From assembly GCF_038051995.1 (NCBI RefSeq), contig NZ_CP150290.1:2718001-2782000 (forward strand): a stretch of 64,000 nucleotides of DNA. Direction: 5' to 3'. The notes below the pieces were generated by a model, which saw only the letters and a list, made by a program, of their open reading frames with translations, ran no database searches and was not told the origin of the DNA. This DNA is from Paenibacillus sp. FSL H8-0537. GTDB taxonomy: Bacteria > Bacillota > Bacilli > Paenibacillales > Paenibacillaceae. Made by a program: the position numbers and the translations under genes. Every line of letters begins with the position of its first letter. The first letter of the stretch is position 1. Of the stretch, positions 35,325-43,957 are shown one piece after another.

Positions 35325-37307
35325 ATGATCATTGTAAATGTACAACAAATAAAAAAATACCACGCGGCAAATCTGGTGCTGGATGGCATAACGCTTCAGC
35401 TTCAGGAGGGAGAGAAGGTAGGGCTCATTGGCCGCAACGGCAGTGGAAAATCGACGCTGCTTCGGCTGATTGCCGGACATGAGCAGGTCGATGATGGGCT
35501 GCTGACTGTGAAAAGGGATTTGCTTATCGGCTACTTGCCGCAAATTCCAGTGGCGTTCGAATCGCTTACCGTATATGAGGTGATGGCTTACGGCTTTCGC
35601 GAGCTGACGGCCTGCAGGCAGGAAATGTCGGAGCTCGAGCGCGAGATGGCGGGGGAAGAAGCGGTAAATGACCCTGTGAAAATGGAGAGGCTGCTGAAAA
35701 TATACGCTGTTGCGCAGGAAAAATTCGAGCAAGGCGGCGGCTACGACATGGATACGGCGATTGATCAGGTTGCTAGCGGCCTGCGCATTGATCGCAGCTG
35801 CGATCAGCGGAGCTTCGGAAGCTTGTCGGGCGGCGAGAAAACTCGTATTGTTCTAGCTTCACAGCTCGTTTTACGTCCAGCCTTGCTGCTCCTTGATGAG
35901 CCGACAAATCATCTCGATCTCAAAGGAATTGAATGGCTGGAGCAGTTCATTCAGCACTATGAGGGCGCTTGTGTGATCGTATCGCATGACCGCTACTTTC
36001 TCGATACCGTCGGCACAAAAATGATTGAGCTGGAGGATGGCGAAGCCCATACCTATCTCTGCAACTATAGCGGTTATCTGAAAGAGAAGGAAGAGCTGCT
36101 GCTTCAGCAATTTGCCGAGTTCCAAGAGCAGCAGAAGGTCATTCGAAAAATGAAAGAAACGATTCGCCAGCTGGAAGAATGGGGCCGCGTCGGCGGCAAT
36201 GAGAAGTTTTTCAAGCGCGCAGCTTCGATACGTAAAGCATTGGAGCGCATGGAGGCGGTGAAGCGTCCTGTGCTGGAGCGAAGAACAGCTGAGTTTGAGC
36301 TGTCGCCGCTCGACCGTTCTGGACGCAATGTCATTTCGTTTGAAGGTTTGACGAAGCAGTTCGGGGAACGAATGATTTTACAGGAGGCAGAGGGCGGTCT
36401 GCTATATGGCGAGAAAGTCGTGCTGCTTGGCGATAACGGCTCCGGGAAAACGACGCTGTTTAAGCTGCTGCTAGGCGAGATGGAACCTGACAGTGGGCAA
36501 GTGGAGCAGGGAACACGATTGGAAATCGGGTATTTGGCGCAGCAGGAGCCGTTAAAGGGAAATAAGCAAACTGTACTGGAGCATTTCCGTCTGGAGGGCG
36601 GCTTGGAGGAAGGCGAAGCACGGAATGTGCTGGCCAAATATTTATTTTATGGGGCGGACGTATTCAAGCCGCTCGCAGCGCTTTCCGGTGGAGAGTGGTC
36701 ACGGCTGCGGCTCGCGCTGCTTGTAAGAAGTAAGCCAAATCTGCTGCTGCTCGATGAGCCGACCAACCATCTGGATGTGGCATCGCGCGAGGCGCTGGAG
36801 GAGGCGCTGGAGGAATTCCCTGGCACGGTGCTTGCGATCTCGCATGACCGCTATTTCATCAATCGCTTGGCGAAGCGGGTGTGGGAGCTGGGACAAGGAA
36901 AGGTCGCCACTTATATAGGCAACTATGACGATTTTAAGGCAAAGCGGGAAGAACGGCTTCAAGCAAACTCAACCGTAAAAGGAACGCAAGGAGCAGCCAG
37001 TGGCGCAGGCTTGGAGAAGAAGCGCTCGAATAGAAGTGCTGCTGCTGAAGCACCCGCTAATAAGCAGACAACACAGCAGGCAAATACAGCAACCCATTCG
37101 AGTGCGTTAAGGTACAAGACAGAACTTGAGCATGTCGAGCAGGAGATTGCAAAGCTTGAAGCCGAAATTGCGATAACAGATGCAGAGCTGGAACAAATCG
37201 AGCATACGGGGGATACGGCAAATCTTGAAAAGAAATGGAGGGAGCGGGAAGAGCTGCAAGCGGGGCTGGATCAGCGTTTGGAACAGTGGCTGGAGCTGTC
37301 AAGCTAA
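35325..37307 (+). CDS. ABC-F family ATPase (ribosome-associated)
   Basis: 660-aa soluble protein with two ABC domains and no membrane segments. Domain 1: Walker A GRNGSGKST (36-44), signature LSGGEKTR, Walker B LLLLDEPTNHLDL. A charged linker follows (residues about 250-320), then domain 2: GDNGSGKTT, LSGGEWSRLR, LLLLDEPTNHLDV. The C-terminal 80 residues form a coiled coil rich in Glu/Lys, preceded by a low-complexity Ala/Thr/Gln linker. ABC-F proteins bind the ribosomal E site; some rescue stalled ribosomes and others give resistance to macrolides, lincosamides or pleuromutilins. Which subgroup this is cannot be told by eye. RBS AGGAGG; tandem structured repeats lie just upstream. Confidence 0.88.
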   Translation: MIIVNVQQIKKYHAANLVLDGITLQLQEGEKVGLIGRNGSGKSTLLRLIAGHEQVDDGLLTVKRDLLIGYLPQIPVAFESLTVYEVMAYGFRELTACRQEMSELEREMAGEEAVNDPVKMERLLKIYAVAQEKFEQGGGYDMDTAIDQVASGLRIDRSCDQRSFGSLSGGEKTRIVLASQLVLRPALLLLDEPTNHLDLKGIEWLEQFIQHYEGACVIVSHDRYFLDTVGTKMIELEDGEAHTYLCNYSGYLKEKEELLLQQFAEFQEQQKVIRKMKETIRQLEEWGRVGGNEKFFKRAASIRKALERMEAVKRPVLERRTAEFELSPLDRSGRNVISFEGLTKQFGERMILQEAEGGLLYGEKVVLLGDNGSGKTTLFKLLLGEMEPDSGQVEQGTRLEIGYLAQQEPLKGNKQTVLEHFRLEGGLEEGEARNVLAKYLFYGADVFKPLAALSGGEWSRLRLALLVRSKPNLLLLDEPTNHLDVASREALEEALEEFPGTVLAISHDRYFINRLAKRVWELGQGKVATYIGNYDDFKAKREERLQANSTVKGTQGAASGAGLEKKRSNRSAAAEAPANKQTTQQANTATHSSALRYKTELEHVEQEIAKLEAEIAITDAELEQIEHTGDTANLEKKWREREELQAGLDQRLEQWLELSS

Positions 37308-37403
37308 CACGCATTCGTTCCATTTTCAAAAAAAGTTGTCACCAATGGCGCCCAAAATAATACGCTATATAGACAAATGACTATATCAAACGGAGGTATT
37401 ATT

Positions 37404-37808
37404 ATGGATCGTGCATTTATTCCTGGTGGTGGCTTTGGTGGCGGGTTCGGTCGTCCTTTCTTTCGTCCGTTCCCGCATCCCTTTTTTCCTAACCGTGTTC
37501 TGTTCCCGTTTTTCTTTTTCTCACCATTTTTGTTCCCTTTTATTAGAGAAGGCGGCTCGGACGACATGATATATGCCCAGCACCAGGCTCAGCATGGTGA
37601 GACGCTGGCGGCAGTTTGTCACAAATATAATGTCCCTCATGCGATAATGGAGGAAGCGAATCCCCATATTAACCCGGCTCAGTTGAATGCAGGAGAAATG
37701 GTATACATCCCGCGAATTTCTAATATGATGTGTCAAAAGACATATTCCGAGATGCCGGCTGGCGGCCAGCAAACTCAGCCCATGATGTATCACGGGCAGC
37801 ATTCCTAA
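37404..37808 (+). CDS. LysM-domain protein, probable spore or cell-wall surface protein
   Basis: 134 aa from ATG 37404 (ACGGAGG ten bases upstream). The N-terminus is rich in Gly, Phe and Pro (GGGFGGGFGRPFFRPFPHPF), then a single LysM domain (HGETLAAVCHKYNVPHAIME to EMVYIPRI, residues about 65-110) and a Gln/Met-rich tail. No classical signal peptide. LysM domains bind N-acetylglucosamine polymers; the composition recalls spore-coat or cortex-associated proteins such as SafA relatives. Function is inferred from domain and composition only. Confidence 0.7.
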   Translation: MDRAFIPGGGFGGGFGRPFFRPFPHPFFPNRVLFPFFFFSPFLFPFIREGGSDDMIYAQHQAQHGETLAAVCHKYNVPHAIMEEANPHINPAQLNAGEMVYIPRISNMMCQKTYSEMPAGGQQTQPMMYHGQHS

Positions 37809-37831
37809 TCTTTTCATTTGCAAATGAGAGT

Positions 37832-37866
37832 AAGCCGCCGATCAATGTGATCTGGCGGTTTATTTC
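37832..37866 (+). terminator. Terminator of the LysM gene
   Basis: AAGCCGCC..GATCA / TGATC..TGGCGGTTT stem, 3-nt loop, then TATTTCTT. Confidence 0.7.
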
Positions 37867-38003
37867 TTATATCTGTAAATATTCAGTCGATAAACAGCAT
37901 AACCTTTTGAAAAGCTATGCTTACATAGAGTGTTATTATTGAAGGAATTGGTGTAAACTAGATAATAGAATAAACGAAATTTAATATTAAAGGAGCTTGT
38001 TTT

Positions 38004-38636
38004 ATGGATACGATTCATTCGTCGCAGCTGTTACTGCCGAAAGTTTTTCGGGTCTTATTTCTTTCCCTGATCGTATCGCTTGTCGGCTTCTTGATCGGTC
38101 AGGTCGTTCCGCCTGCACTAGCTATGCCGCTTTACATTGTGGAAATTGGTCTGCTGATTGCATTGCTCTTTTTACGGAAAAAGAAATCGATCGGCTACAC
38201 GCTGATGTACAGCTTTATGTTCGTCTCTGGCCTGACGATGTATTTCGTCATTGTTAGCTACATTAGCATTCTTGGTGCTTCGCTCGTATTGCAAGGCCTT
38301 GGCGTTGCGATATTCGCTTTTGGCGGCACGGCGCTTTATGCGATTAAGTCGAAGCAGGATTTTTCATTTCTCGGCGGCTTCTTGTTCGCTTCAACCATTG
38401 TGCTTGTACTCATGACGCTCGTTGGCTTATTCCTTCCTTTCTCGGGAACGACAGAGCTGATGGTATCCGGCTTCGGCATTTTGATTTTCATCGGTTGGAC
38501 GCTGTTTGACTTCTCGCGTCTTACTCGCCAAGGCTTTAGCGATGAGGACATTCCAATGATCGTCGTGAGCATTTATCTTGACTTCGTCAATCTGTTCCTG
38601 TTTATACTGCGTTTTCTTGGTGCTAGTCGGGACTAA
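38004..38636 (+). CDS. Bax inhibitor-1 family membrane protein (YetJ-like)
   Basis: 210 aa with seven predicted membrane spans. The family signature is visible near the end: the DFSRLTRQGFSDEDIPMI loop followed by IYLDFVNLFLFILRFLGASRD, where the Asp pair corresponds to the pH sensor of YetJ. In Bacillus these proteins are pH-dependent calcium leak channels in the cytoplasmic membrane. RBS AAAGGAG about 10 bases before the ATG. It stands alone between two terminators. Confidence 0.85.
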   Translation: MDTIHSSQLLLPKVFRVLFLSLIVSLVGFLIGQVVPPALAMPLYIVEIGLLIALLFLRKKKSIGYTLMYSFMFVSGLTMYFVIVSYISILGASLVLQGLGVAIFAFGGTALYAIKSKQDFSFLGGFLFASTIVLVLMTLVGLFLPFSGTTELMVSGFGILIFIGWTLFDFSRLTRQGFSDEDIPMIVVSIYLDFVNLFLFILRFLGASRD

Positions 38637-38653
38637 GGAGCTACTTAGTTAAG

Positions 38654-38685
38654 GAAGAGCGATCAGCGCTGCTGGTCGCTCTTTT
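38654..38685 (+). terminator. Terminator of the BI-1 gene
   Basis: AAGAGCGATCAGC / GCTGGTCGCTCTT stem with short loop and TTTT tail. Confidence 0.8.
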
Positions 38686-38687
38686 GC

Positions 38688-38790
38688 AAAATATGAGCAT
38701 TTATAAGCTTCACACTTATAAATGGGCTTATATTTCAACGCGAAACGGTAGCTTTGCCGTTAGAGGACAGCTTCAGCCATTTACGCTTGT
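38688..38790 (+). repeat. Structured intergenic repeat, copy D
   Basis: Hairpin AAATATGAGCATTTATAAG / CTTATAAATGGGCTTATATTT with loop CTTCACA (38688-38735), then GCGAAACGGTAGCTTTGCCG, TTAGAGGACAGCTTCAGCC and ATTTACGCTTGTTT. It lies between a terminator and the RNase H gene, whose start is 88 bp downstream. Confidence 0.7.
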
Positions 38791-38877
38791 TTAATTCTGT
38801 CGTTCGGGTGGACAGGAGCTGCATTTTTCGATTTAATAGAGGAATGGACGTTTGGTAAAGGTGGTAAGAACACGCTA

Positions 38878-39540
38878 ATGGCGAAATCAAAATATTATGT
38901 CGTATGGGTAGGCAAGCAAGCAGGCGTATTTGCAACATGGAAGGAATGCCAGGAGCAGGTGAACGGCGTTCAGGATGCGAAATATAAATCCTTTGAATCC
39001 AAGGCGCTGGCGGATGCCGCCTTCAAGGAAGGCTGGCGCAGCCACTGGGGCAAGGGGAAGAGCACGACAGGCGGTGCAAGCAGCAGCTCGGGCGGTTTTA
39101 AGAAGACCGCTTCCAAGCCGCAGGAGTCCGGAGAAATCGACTATGACAGCATATCTGTAGATGTCGGTACGCGGGGCAATCCGGGTCCGGTGGAATACAA
39201 GGGCGTCGATACACAGACGGGCGAAATTTTATTTTATGTCGGACCGATTCCAAATGGGACAAACAATATCGGAGAATTCATCGCCGTTGTGCATGCACTC
39301 GCTTATTTGAAGCAGAAGGGCAGCGCGAAAACGGTGTACAGCGACTCTAGGACAGCGCTAAGCTGGCTGCGTAATAAGAAGGTTGCTTCAACGCTCGTAA
39401 GAGACGCCTCTACAGCGAAAATTTGGGCACTGACCGATGAAGCGGAGAAATGGCTGAAGACGAACACCTATCCGAACAAGGTGCTCAAATGGAACACCGA
39501 GGAATGGGGAGAAATTAAAGCCGATTTTGGACGAAAATAA
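38878..39540 (+). CDS. rnhA: Ribonuclease H I with N-terminal viroplasmin-like domain
   Basis: 220 aa. Residues 1-50 form a caulimovirus-viroplasmin-like hybrid-binding domain (KYYVVWVGKQAGVFATWKEC), as in eukaryote-type RNase H1, joined by a Ser/Gly/Lys linker to an RNase HI domain with acidic residues in SVDVGTRGNPGP, NIGEFIAVVHAL and YSDSRTALSW and a final acidic cluster near the C-terminus. It cleaves RNA in RNA-DNA hybrids. RNase HI domains of this sort in Bacillus relatives (YpdQ/YpeP types) sometimes lack activity, but here the D-E-D series is present. Confidence 0.88.
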   Translation: MAKSKYYVVWVGKQAGVFATWKECQEQVNGVQDAKYKSFESKALADAAFKEGWRSHWGKGKSTTGGASSSSGGFKKTASKPQESGEIDYDSISVDVGTRGNPGPVEYKGVDTQTGEILFYVGPIPNGTNNIGEFIAVVHALAYLKQKGSAKTVYSDSRTALSWLRNKKVASTLVRDASTAKIWALTDEAEKWLKTNTYPNKVLKWNTEEWGEIKADFGRK

Positions 39541-39567
39541 TGTTGTACATAGAGAGGGGACTTCGCG

Positions 39568-40245
39568 GTGTTTCAGCAGTTGAACAATGATTGGGCAGAT
39601 AGGCTGCAATCTGAATTTGAACAGCCTTATTTCAAGAATCTGGAAGCTTTCTTGACGGAGCAATACAGCACGAAAACCGTATATCCGAAGCAGGAGGATG
39701 TGTTTAATGCGCTTAACTACACCTCTTATGAAGGAACGCGCGTCGTTATTTTAGGCCAGGACCCTTATCATGGAGTTGGCCAGGCTCATGGCCTGAGCTT
39801 TTCCGTGCAGCCGGGAGTAGCTGTGCCAAGGTCGCTCGGCAACATTTACAAGGAGCTTCATGCAGATTTAGGCTGTACCATTCCAACCCATGGCTCGCTG
39901 CGGGCGTGGGCTGAGCAGGGGGTATTGCTGCTTAATACGGTGCTGACAGTGGAAGCGGCGGCAGCTAACTCGCATAAGAAAAAGGGCTGGGAAACCTTCA
40001 CCGACCGCATCATTACCGCGCTTAATGAACGCGAGCGTCCAGTCGTATTCATTTTATGGGGAAATCCCGCGCAGAAGAAGCTGGAGCTCATTGACACGGG
40101 CAAGCATAAAATCATTACCTCCGTGCATCCTAGCCCATTGTCCGCCCGTGGCGGATTTTTCGGCAGCAAGCCGTTCTCGCAGGCGAATGCTTATTTGCAG
40201 GAGCTGGGAGAGCGTGAAATCGATTGGAGCATCCCGGCATTATAG
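39568..40245 (+). CDS. ung: Uracil-DNA glycosylase, family 1
   Basis: 225 aa with both catalytic motifs: GQDPYHG (D65 activates water, H68) and [13 protein letters not shown] near residue 187 (catalytic His and minor-groove loop), plus [10 protein letters not shown] for uracil binding. It removes uracil from DNA to start base-excision repair. Starts at GTG 39568 behind AGAGGGG; 27 bp after RNase H, so the two repair genes are likely co-transcribed. Confidence 0.96.
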   Translation: MFQQLNNDWADRLQSEFEQPYFKNLEAFLTEQYSTKTVYPKQEDVFNALNYTSYEGTRVVILGQDPYHGVGQAHGLSFSVQPGVAVPRSLGNIYKELHADLGCTIPTHGSLRAWAEQGVLLLNTVLTVEAAAANSHKKKGWETFTDRIITALNERERPVVFILWGNPAQKKLELIDTGKHKIITSVHPSPLSARGGFFGSKPFSQANAYLQELGEREIDWSIPAL

Positions 40246-40306
40246 TTCTTCAAGCTAGGCAAGCGCTATGCCCCTGACCGGGCAGGTGGTGCATATTGTA
40301 AAAACT

Positions 40307-40358
40307 AAAAAGCCGCTGAACACGCGTAGTTGCTTACGCGTTGTTCAGCGGCTTTTTC
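40307..40358. terminator. Bidirectional terminator between ung and the SLH gene
   Basis: Long stem AAAAAGCCGCTGAACA..CGCGTA / TACGCG..TGTTCAGCGGCTTTTT with a 6-nt loop. A-run and T-run at opposite ends let it serve both convergent genes. Confidence 0.9.
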
Positions 40359-40389
40359 ATAATGGCTTTAGTTGGAGTCCGTCATGATA

Positions 40390-41379
40390 TTAGGAAGCGA
40401 CAGACGTATTGCTGCCCGCAGGAGCAGCAGTGGAGCTGCCTTGAAAGGCAACAGAGGCTGCTGGAAGGACGGGCTTGAATTTGGCATCCACATATGTCGT
40501 AACCTGTACTTCTGTAATCACTTGAGCATACATTTGATCTGGTTTAGGCTCCGTGCGCTCTAGCGTAATAGTAGCTTGGTCGCCATCAAACGTGATGCCG
40601 GAAATTTGAATGCCATAACCTGGGTGAGGCACTGTTGCTGTTACCGTCACTTTATTAACTTCCGCATTAACGGCTGTAACCGTTAATCTCGCATCCGTGA
40701 AGGGATTGTCAGACGGCTCTGGTTGGCTAACAGGTGCTTCGATTTCTTTCATTTTCTTCATAAAAGCAATGCCATCATGCAGCCATGCGGCAGCGTCACC
40801 GCGTTTGATCGAAGCGGTTGGGTAAAAATTTTGCTTCGCATCAAGCGTTGCGATTTTGCTGAGGAGCAGCTTTTGAATATTGCCCATGAAGTCTGGATTT
40901 ACATCAGCCTCATCATTAAGCATCACGTACATTTCAATCATCGCATAAGTCACTTTGTGATCAATCGCTTTGAACAAATGCTGAGCGAATTGCTCACGAG
41001 TCATCACGTCATTTGCTTTCACATCTTTAGCTACACCAAGATCGTAGAAATGGGCGATGATGAAAGCCTGGGAGTACCATTTGTCATCTTTAATATTCGT
41101 ATAGTAGTCGGCTGCCAGCGGCTGCTTAACAAAACGAATATGATCAAAGTTAAGCTCCAGTCCTTTGACAATCATGGAGATGCCTTCCGCATAAGTCAGA
41201 TTGCCCTGCGGACGGAAATTACCGTTTTTGTCACCAGTAATAATGCCTTGCTGCTGGAGCGCTTCAATTTTTTTGGCATTCGGGTCGTTTTTGACATCGT
41301 TGAACGCCCAAGCGCTTTGTCCGATTGTCAGCATCATCATGGTCAAGATAAGGGTTAATAGTAGTGGTTTTTTCTTCAT
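40390..41379 (-). CDS. SLH-domain surface protein with PrcB-like C-terminal domain
   Basis: 329 aa. A signal peptide (KKKPLLLTLILTMMMLTIGQSAWA) is followed by S-layer-homology repeats: FNDVKNDPNAKKIEALQQQG..GNFRPQGNLTYAEGISMIVK, a second with WYSQAFIIAHFYDLGVAKD and a third ending IKRGDAAAWLHDGIAF. Residues about 250-305 (GYGIQISGITFDGDQATITL...) resemble the PrcB C-terminal domain. The protein would be exported and attach to secondary cell-wall polymer. The PrcB-like domain is linked to protease complexes in spirochaetes, but its role here is unknown. RBS GAGGTGA. Confidence 0.8.
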   Translation of the reverse strand: MKKKPLLLTLILTMMMLTIGQSAWAFNDVKNDPNAKKIEALQQQGIITGDKNGNFRPQGNLTYAEGISMIVKGLELNFDHIRFVKQPLAADYYTNIKDDKWYSQAFIIAHFYDLGVAKDVKANDVMTREQFAQHLFKAIDHKVTYAMIEMYVMLNDEADVNPDFMGNIQKLLLSKIATLDAKQNFYPTASIKRGDAAAWLHDGIAFMKKMKEIEAPVSQPEPSDNPFTDARLTVTAVNAEVNKVTVTATVPHPGYGIQISGITFDGDQATITLERTEPKPDQMYAQVITEVQVTTYVDAKFKPVLPAASVAFQGSSTAAPAGSNTSVAS

Positions 41380-41522
41380 GTCCAGTCACCTCTTTATATT
41401 TTTTGCTGCCTTATATGATTCCAGACGTTGCTATTTCTTTTATTGTTGCAGAACGAAGCAAAAACAATTCATTTGTTCGCATTTAGGCTAATGAGCGAGC
41501 ATGTTTTTTCTGTACGGCATGA

Positions 41523-41552
41523 AAAAACGGGAAGGATTGACCTTCCCGCTCC
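41523..41552 (-). terminator. Terminator of the YjfB-like gene
   Basis: On the minus strand GCGGGAAGG / CCTTCCCG stem with a short loop, then TTTTTTC, just after the stop codon of the small gene. Confidence 0.8.
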
Positions 41553-41566
41553 ACGCTTGCCTGTGA

Positions 41567-41743
41567 CTATACTTTAATATCTAGTAGGCTGCCGACATTT
41601 GGATTGACACTGAGCTCCATCATTTTGATAAGCCCTTGCGCCTGCACCTGCATCTGCTCTTGACCCATATCCAGCATGCTAATCGATATGGCCGTGCCGA
41701 GTGATGCTTGACTAAGTGACGTTGATAATGCTGCTATATCCAT
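41567..41743 (-). CDS. YjfB-family small protein (putative motility protein)
   Basis: 58 aa: begins MDIAALSTSLSQASLGTAIS, has an amphipathic middle with SMLDMGQEQMQVQAQGLIKM and ends in NVGSLLDIKV. This pattern (MDI..LS..LSQ..., ...S..ML...M) is that of the YjfB family, annotated as putative motility protein and in Bacillus associated with the flagellar regulon. ATG 41743 is preceded by GGTGGAGGTGG. A dedicated terminator follows. Molecular function is not known. Confidence 0.72.
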   Translation of the reverse strand: MDIAALSTSLSQASLGTAISISMLDMGQEQMQVQAQGLIKMMELSVNPNVGSLLDIKV

Positions 41744-41802
41744 TATTCACCACCTCCACCTTTATTATCGGCAGACATGGCGGAGGGATGAATACAAGTA
41801 GG

Positions 41803-41831
41803 CAAAAAAATAACCCGCATCGCTGCGAGTC
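41803..41831 (-). terminator. Minus-strand terminator-like hairpin
   Basis: Reading the minus strand: short CGCA-GCGA-TGCG hairpin, then GGTTATTTTTTT. A second, similar unit lies at 41962-41990. No gene was recognised upstream of either on the minus strand (gap 41744-42062). Confidence 0.45.
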
Positions 41832-41961
41832 ACAACAATATATGTCGAAAAGAGAGTAAAGTCAGTATGCGCCTCGTACCTTAAAAAGAAATGAAACGAA
41901 GCTGATTTTCACCTTAATCCTGTTTTTTTATCATTTAGACCGCCAATAACGCGACCTTAAG

Positions 41962-41990
41962 CAAAAAAATAACCCGCCGGAAGGCAGGTC
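41962..41990 (-). terminator. Minus-strand terminator-like hairpin
   Basis: Minus strand: ACCTGCC-TTCC-GGCGGGT followed by TATTTTTTT. It shares the ending GGGTTATTTTTTT with the hairpin at 41803. It could stop read-through from the IS605 genes, which run toward it. Confidence 0.5.
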
Positions 41991-42062
41991 GTCAAGGTTA
42001 TACTATATAAATAGTGGGGGGTCATGTGATTAGTATAGGCAGCCAACCTTAAAATAAAATGA

Positions 42063-42190
42063 ATGCCAACTGATAACAACAGTGAACTACCAACCACCTA
42101 AGAGGTGGCGGCTTCTTGGTCAATGAAGCTACTGCTCCAAGTTTACCCAAGCTTACAGGCTAGATTCCTAACCCAACAAATGCCATTTAT
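42063..42190 (-). ncRNA. Candidate omega RNA (right-end RNA) of TnpB
   Basis: In IS605 elements the guide RNA for TnpB is transcribed from the 3' end of tnpB through the element end, with the guide taken from flanking DNA. The 120 bp after the tnpB stop holds the ACCACC/GGTGG hairpin and a CTTCTTGGTCAATGAAG dyad-like stretch consistent with such an RNA. The call rests on position and family knowledge; the RNA ends are not visible. Confidence 0.35.
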
Positions 42191-43188
42191 ATGGCTAGTT
42201 TCAAAAGGTTTAGAGCAGCGTTAACGTCTCTATCATGATGCCAATGACAGTTTGGGCAGGTCCATTCACGCAAAGCAAGATTCTTCACCTCTGCATGTTT
42301 GTAACCGCAACATGAACACAACTGACTGCTTGCATAGTTCTTCGGTGCAATGATCAATTCTCTGCCATACCATGTAGACTTGTATGCAAGCATTGAACGG
42401 AACAGGCTCCAAGATACTTCACTTATCGCTTTTGCAAGCTTGTGATTCTGCATCATGTTCTTCACACGTAAGTCTTCCATCACGATGACTTGGTTATCGT
42501 TTATCATTTTGGCCGACGTTTTGTGCAAGAAGTCCTTACGCTGATGGCTAATTTTTTCATGCAGCTTAGCTAATCGCTTTTCAGACTTACGCAAGTATGT
42601 AGGATTGGCTATGATTTCGCCATTGGAAGTAATCGCAAAGTCTTTCAGTCCAAGATCAACGCCAATCTTCGTTTCCAATTTGGGCAACTGGGCGATCTCT
42701 GTTTCAACTAATACGGAAGCATAATATTTTCCCGTTGGTGTTTTGGAAATCGTGCATGATTTGATAAGCCCCACAAATGAACGGTGCAACTTGATTTTGA
42801 TTTTCGTTTTTAGCTTTGGAAGCTTGATGGTTCCCTCTTCAATGGAAACGGTTCCCTTTTGGTTATTGGTTGTGAAGCTATGGTGATTCGTCTTCTTGCT
42901 CTTGAATTTAGGAAATCCCACTTTCTTATCACGAAAGAAATGCTTATAGGCTTTTTCAAGATTCATTTGCGCATTCGCGAGTGCAAGGCTATCCACTTCT
43001 TTCAGCCAGTCGAATTCCTTTTTGTATTGCGCTGGTGTATTCTTCAGCATCGTTTCCGTTTGCTTGTAATGTTCCATTTTATCTGCAAGCATTCTGTTGT
43101 TGATGAAGCGAACACAGCCGAATACTTTAGCTAAATATTGTTGTTGATCTTGATTAGGGTAGATACGGTATTTGTAGGCTTTCAGCAA
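42187..43188 (-). CDS. tnpB: TnpB, RuvC-like RNA-guided nuclease of IS605
   Basis: 333 aa. RuvC catalytic residues are D178 (GVDLGLKDF), E238 (VIVMEDLRV) and the final DRDVNAALN Asp (D319/D321); the zinc finger has CSCCG and CPNC pairs. Family proteins cut DNA next to a short motif under omega-RNA guidance and help retain the IS. The distance between D178 and E238 is 60 residues against about 87 in ISDra2 TnpB; a basic helical segment normally present after the [11 protein letters not shown] stretch is missing, so an internal deletion is likely and activity uncertain. TTG start at 43188. Confidence 0.9.
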   Translation of the reverse strand: MLKAYKYRIYPNQDQQQYLAKVFGCVRFINNRMLADKMEHYKQTETMLKNTPAQYKKEFDWLKEVDSLALANAQMNLEKAYKHFFRDKKVGFPKFKSKKTNHHSFTTNNQKGTVSIEEGTIKLPKLKTKIKIKLHRSFVGLIKSCTISKTPTGKYYASVLVETEIAQLPKLETKIGVDLGLKDFAITSNGEIIANPTYLRKSEKRLAKLHEKISHQRKDFLHKTSAKMINDNQVIVMEDLRVKNMMQNHKLAKAISEVSWSLFRSMLAYKSTWYGRELIIAPKNYASSQLCSCCGYKHAEVKNLALREWTCPNCHWHHDRDVNAALNLLKLAI

Positions 43189-43194
43189 TTCCGA

Positions 43195-43605
43195 TCATCC
43201 TTTCACGCCTTGGTTTTCGATGTATGTGTGGATGACATCAATTGGCGCTCCACCCGTTGTAAGCAAGCAATAGGAACGTGACCAAAAATGCTCTTTCCAT
43301 AGCGATTCTCGGAGGATAGGAAATTCCTTCTTGATCAGCCTGGACGATGCACTCTTATAAGCGTTGAGAAATTTGGAAATGTCGGTATTGGGATGCGTCT
43401 TCATGAGAACGTGAACATGATCCTTGTCAGGCTTCCATTCCTGCAAAGTCACATGGTAAGTAGGCTGAATGTATTCGAATATCTCTTTCAGACGTTCGGA
43501 TATTTCATTGGTAATGACTTCCCTACGATATTTGATGACTAGAATCAGGTGATAATGGAGCAAAAACACTGAATGGTTATTGGAGTCTAATTTTATTGAT
43601 AACAC
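43195..43605 (-). CDS. tnpA: TnpA, Y1 HUH transposase of IS200/IS605
   Basis: 136 aa. The HUH motif is DHVHVLM (H63, H65) and the catalytic tyrosine is Y128 in IDVIHTYIENQG. The enzyme excises and integrates the element as single-stranded DNA by recognising subterminal hairpins. All catalytic residues are present, so it could be active. Located upstream of tnpB, with the hairpin end 85 bp before its start. Confidence 0.93.
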   Translation of the reverse strand: MLSIKLDSNNHSVFLLHYHLILVIKYRREVITNEISERLKEIFEYIQPTYHVTLQEWKPDKDHVHVLMKTHPNTDISKFLNAYKSASSRLIKKEFPILRESLWKEHFWSRSYCLLTTGGAPIDVIHTYIENQGVKG

Positions 43606-43786
43606 AACCTTTTATGGTATACGACTGAATAATAAAATTATATTATTTTAAGTTGTAAGGGTCAATGTAAATCAGACCGTTGCCATTCATCCCCCACTTT
43701 AGAAGAGGGGGAATTCTGACAACTAACGGTTAAATTTAATTTTGACGGCCATCCAGCAAAATTTTTCTGAAAATAGACAAAAAAAT

Positions 43787-43807
43787 GGCCCTCTATTCAA
43801 GGAGGCC
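43787..43807. repeat. GGCCC-type hairpin at the left edge of the MITE
   Basis: GGCCCTCTATTCAAGGAGGCC folds with GGCCCTC against GGAGGCC around TATTCAA. Its final GGCC is also the start of the MITE terminal repeat. Same loop as the hairpin at 43954. Confidence 0.6.
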
Positions 43808-43957
43808 GCTGAAAAAGTCCCCCTTTTCTAAAAATAACTAAATAGCTAAAAAAACGAGCCTCTAGAATCGCTTCTAAGGCTCGTTTTATATGTCGGGGGT
43901 CATATTTGACCCCCTGAAATTCATGTTTTTTTCAAAACTCACACTTTTTCAGTGGCC
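43804..43957. mobile_element. 154-bp MITE-like element
   Basis: Terminal inverted repeats GGCCGCTGAAAAAGT (43804-43818) and ACTTTTTCAGTGGCC (43943-43957) match at 14 of 15 positions. Inside are two hairpins, AACGAGCC/GGCTCGTT (43853-43886) and GGGGGTCA/TGACCCCC (43896-43916). No reading frame. The termini resemble those of IS1182-type transposons, which could mobilise it in trans (from memory, unverified). It occupies the gap between the IS605 element and a small peptide gene. Confidence 0.6.

Larger units (their letters stand above)
42063..43735 (-). mobile_element. IS200/IS605-family insertion sequence
   Basis: Contains tnpA and tnpB in the same direction, 6 bp apart. Ends carry subterminal hairpins instead of inverted repeats, as expected for this family: ACCACCTAAGAGGTGG at 42092-42107 (end after tnpB) and CCCCCACTTTAGAAGAGGGGG at 43690-43710 (end before tnpA). 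Exact boundaries cannot be fixed by eye because the family makes no target duplication, so coordinates are approximate. Confidence 0.8.

Noticed and set aside
43804..43957. MITE internal hairpins considered as a CRISPR-like or riboswitch structure
   Set aside because: Only two unrelated hairpins flanked by terminal inverted repeats; no repeat-spacer periodicity and no known aptamer pattern. No CRISPR array was found in the window.
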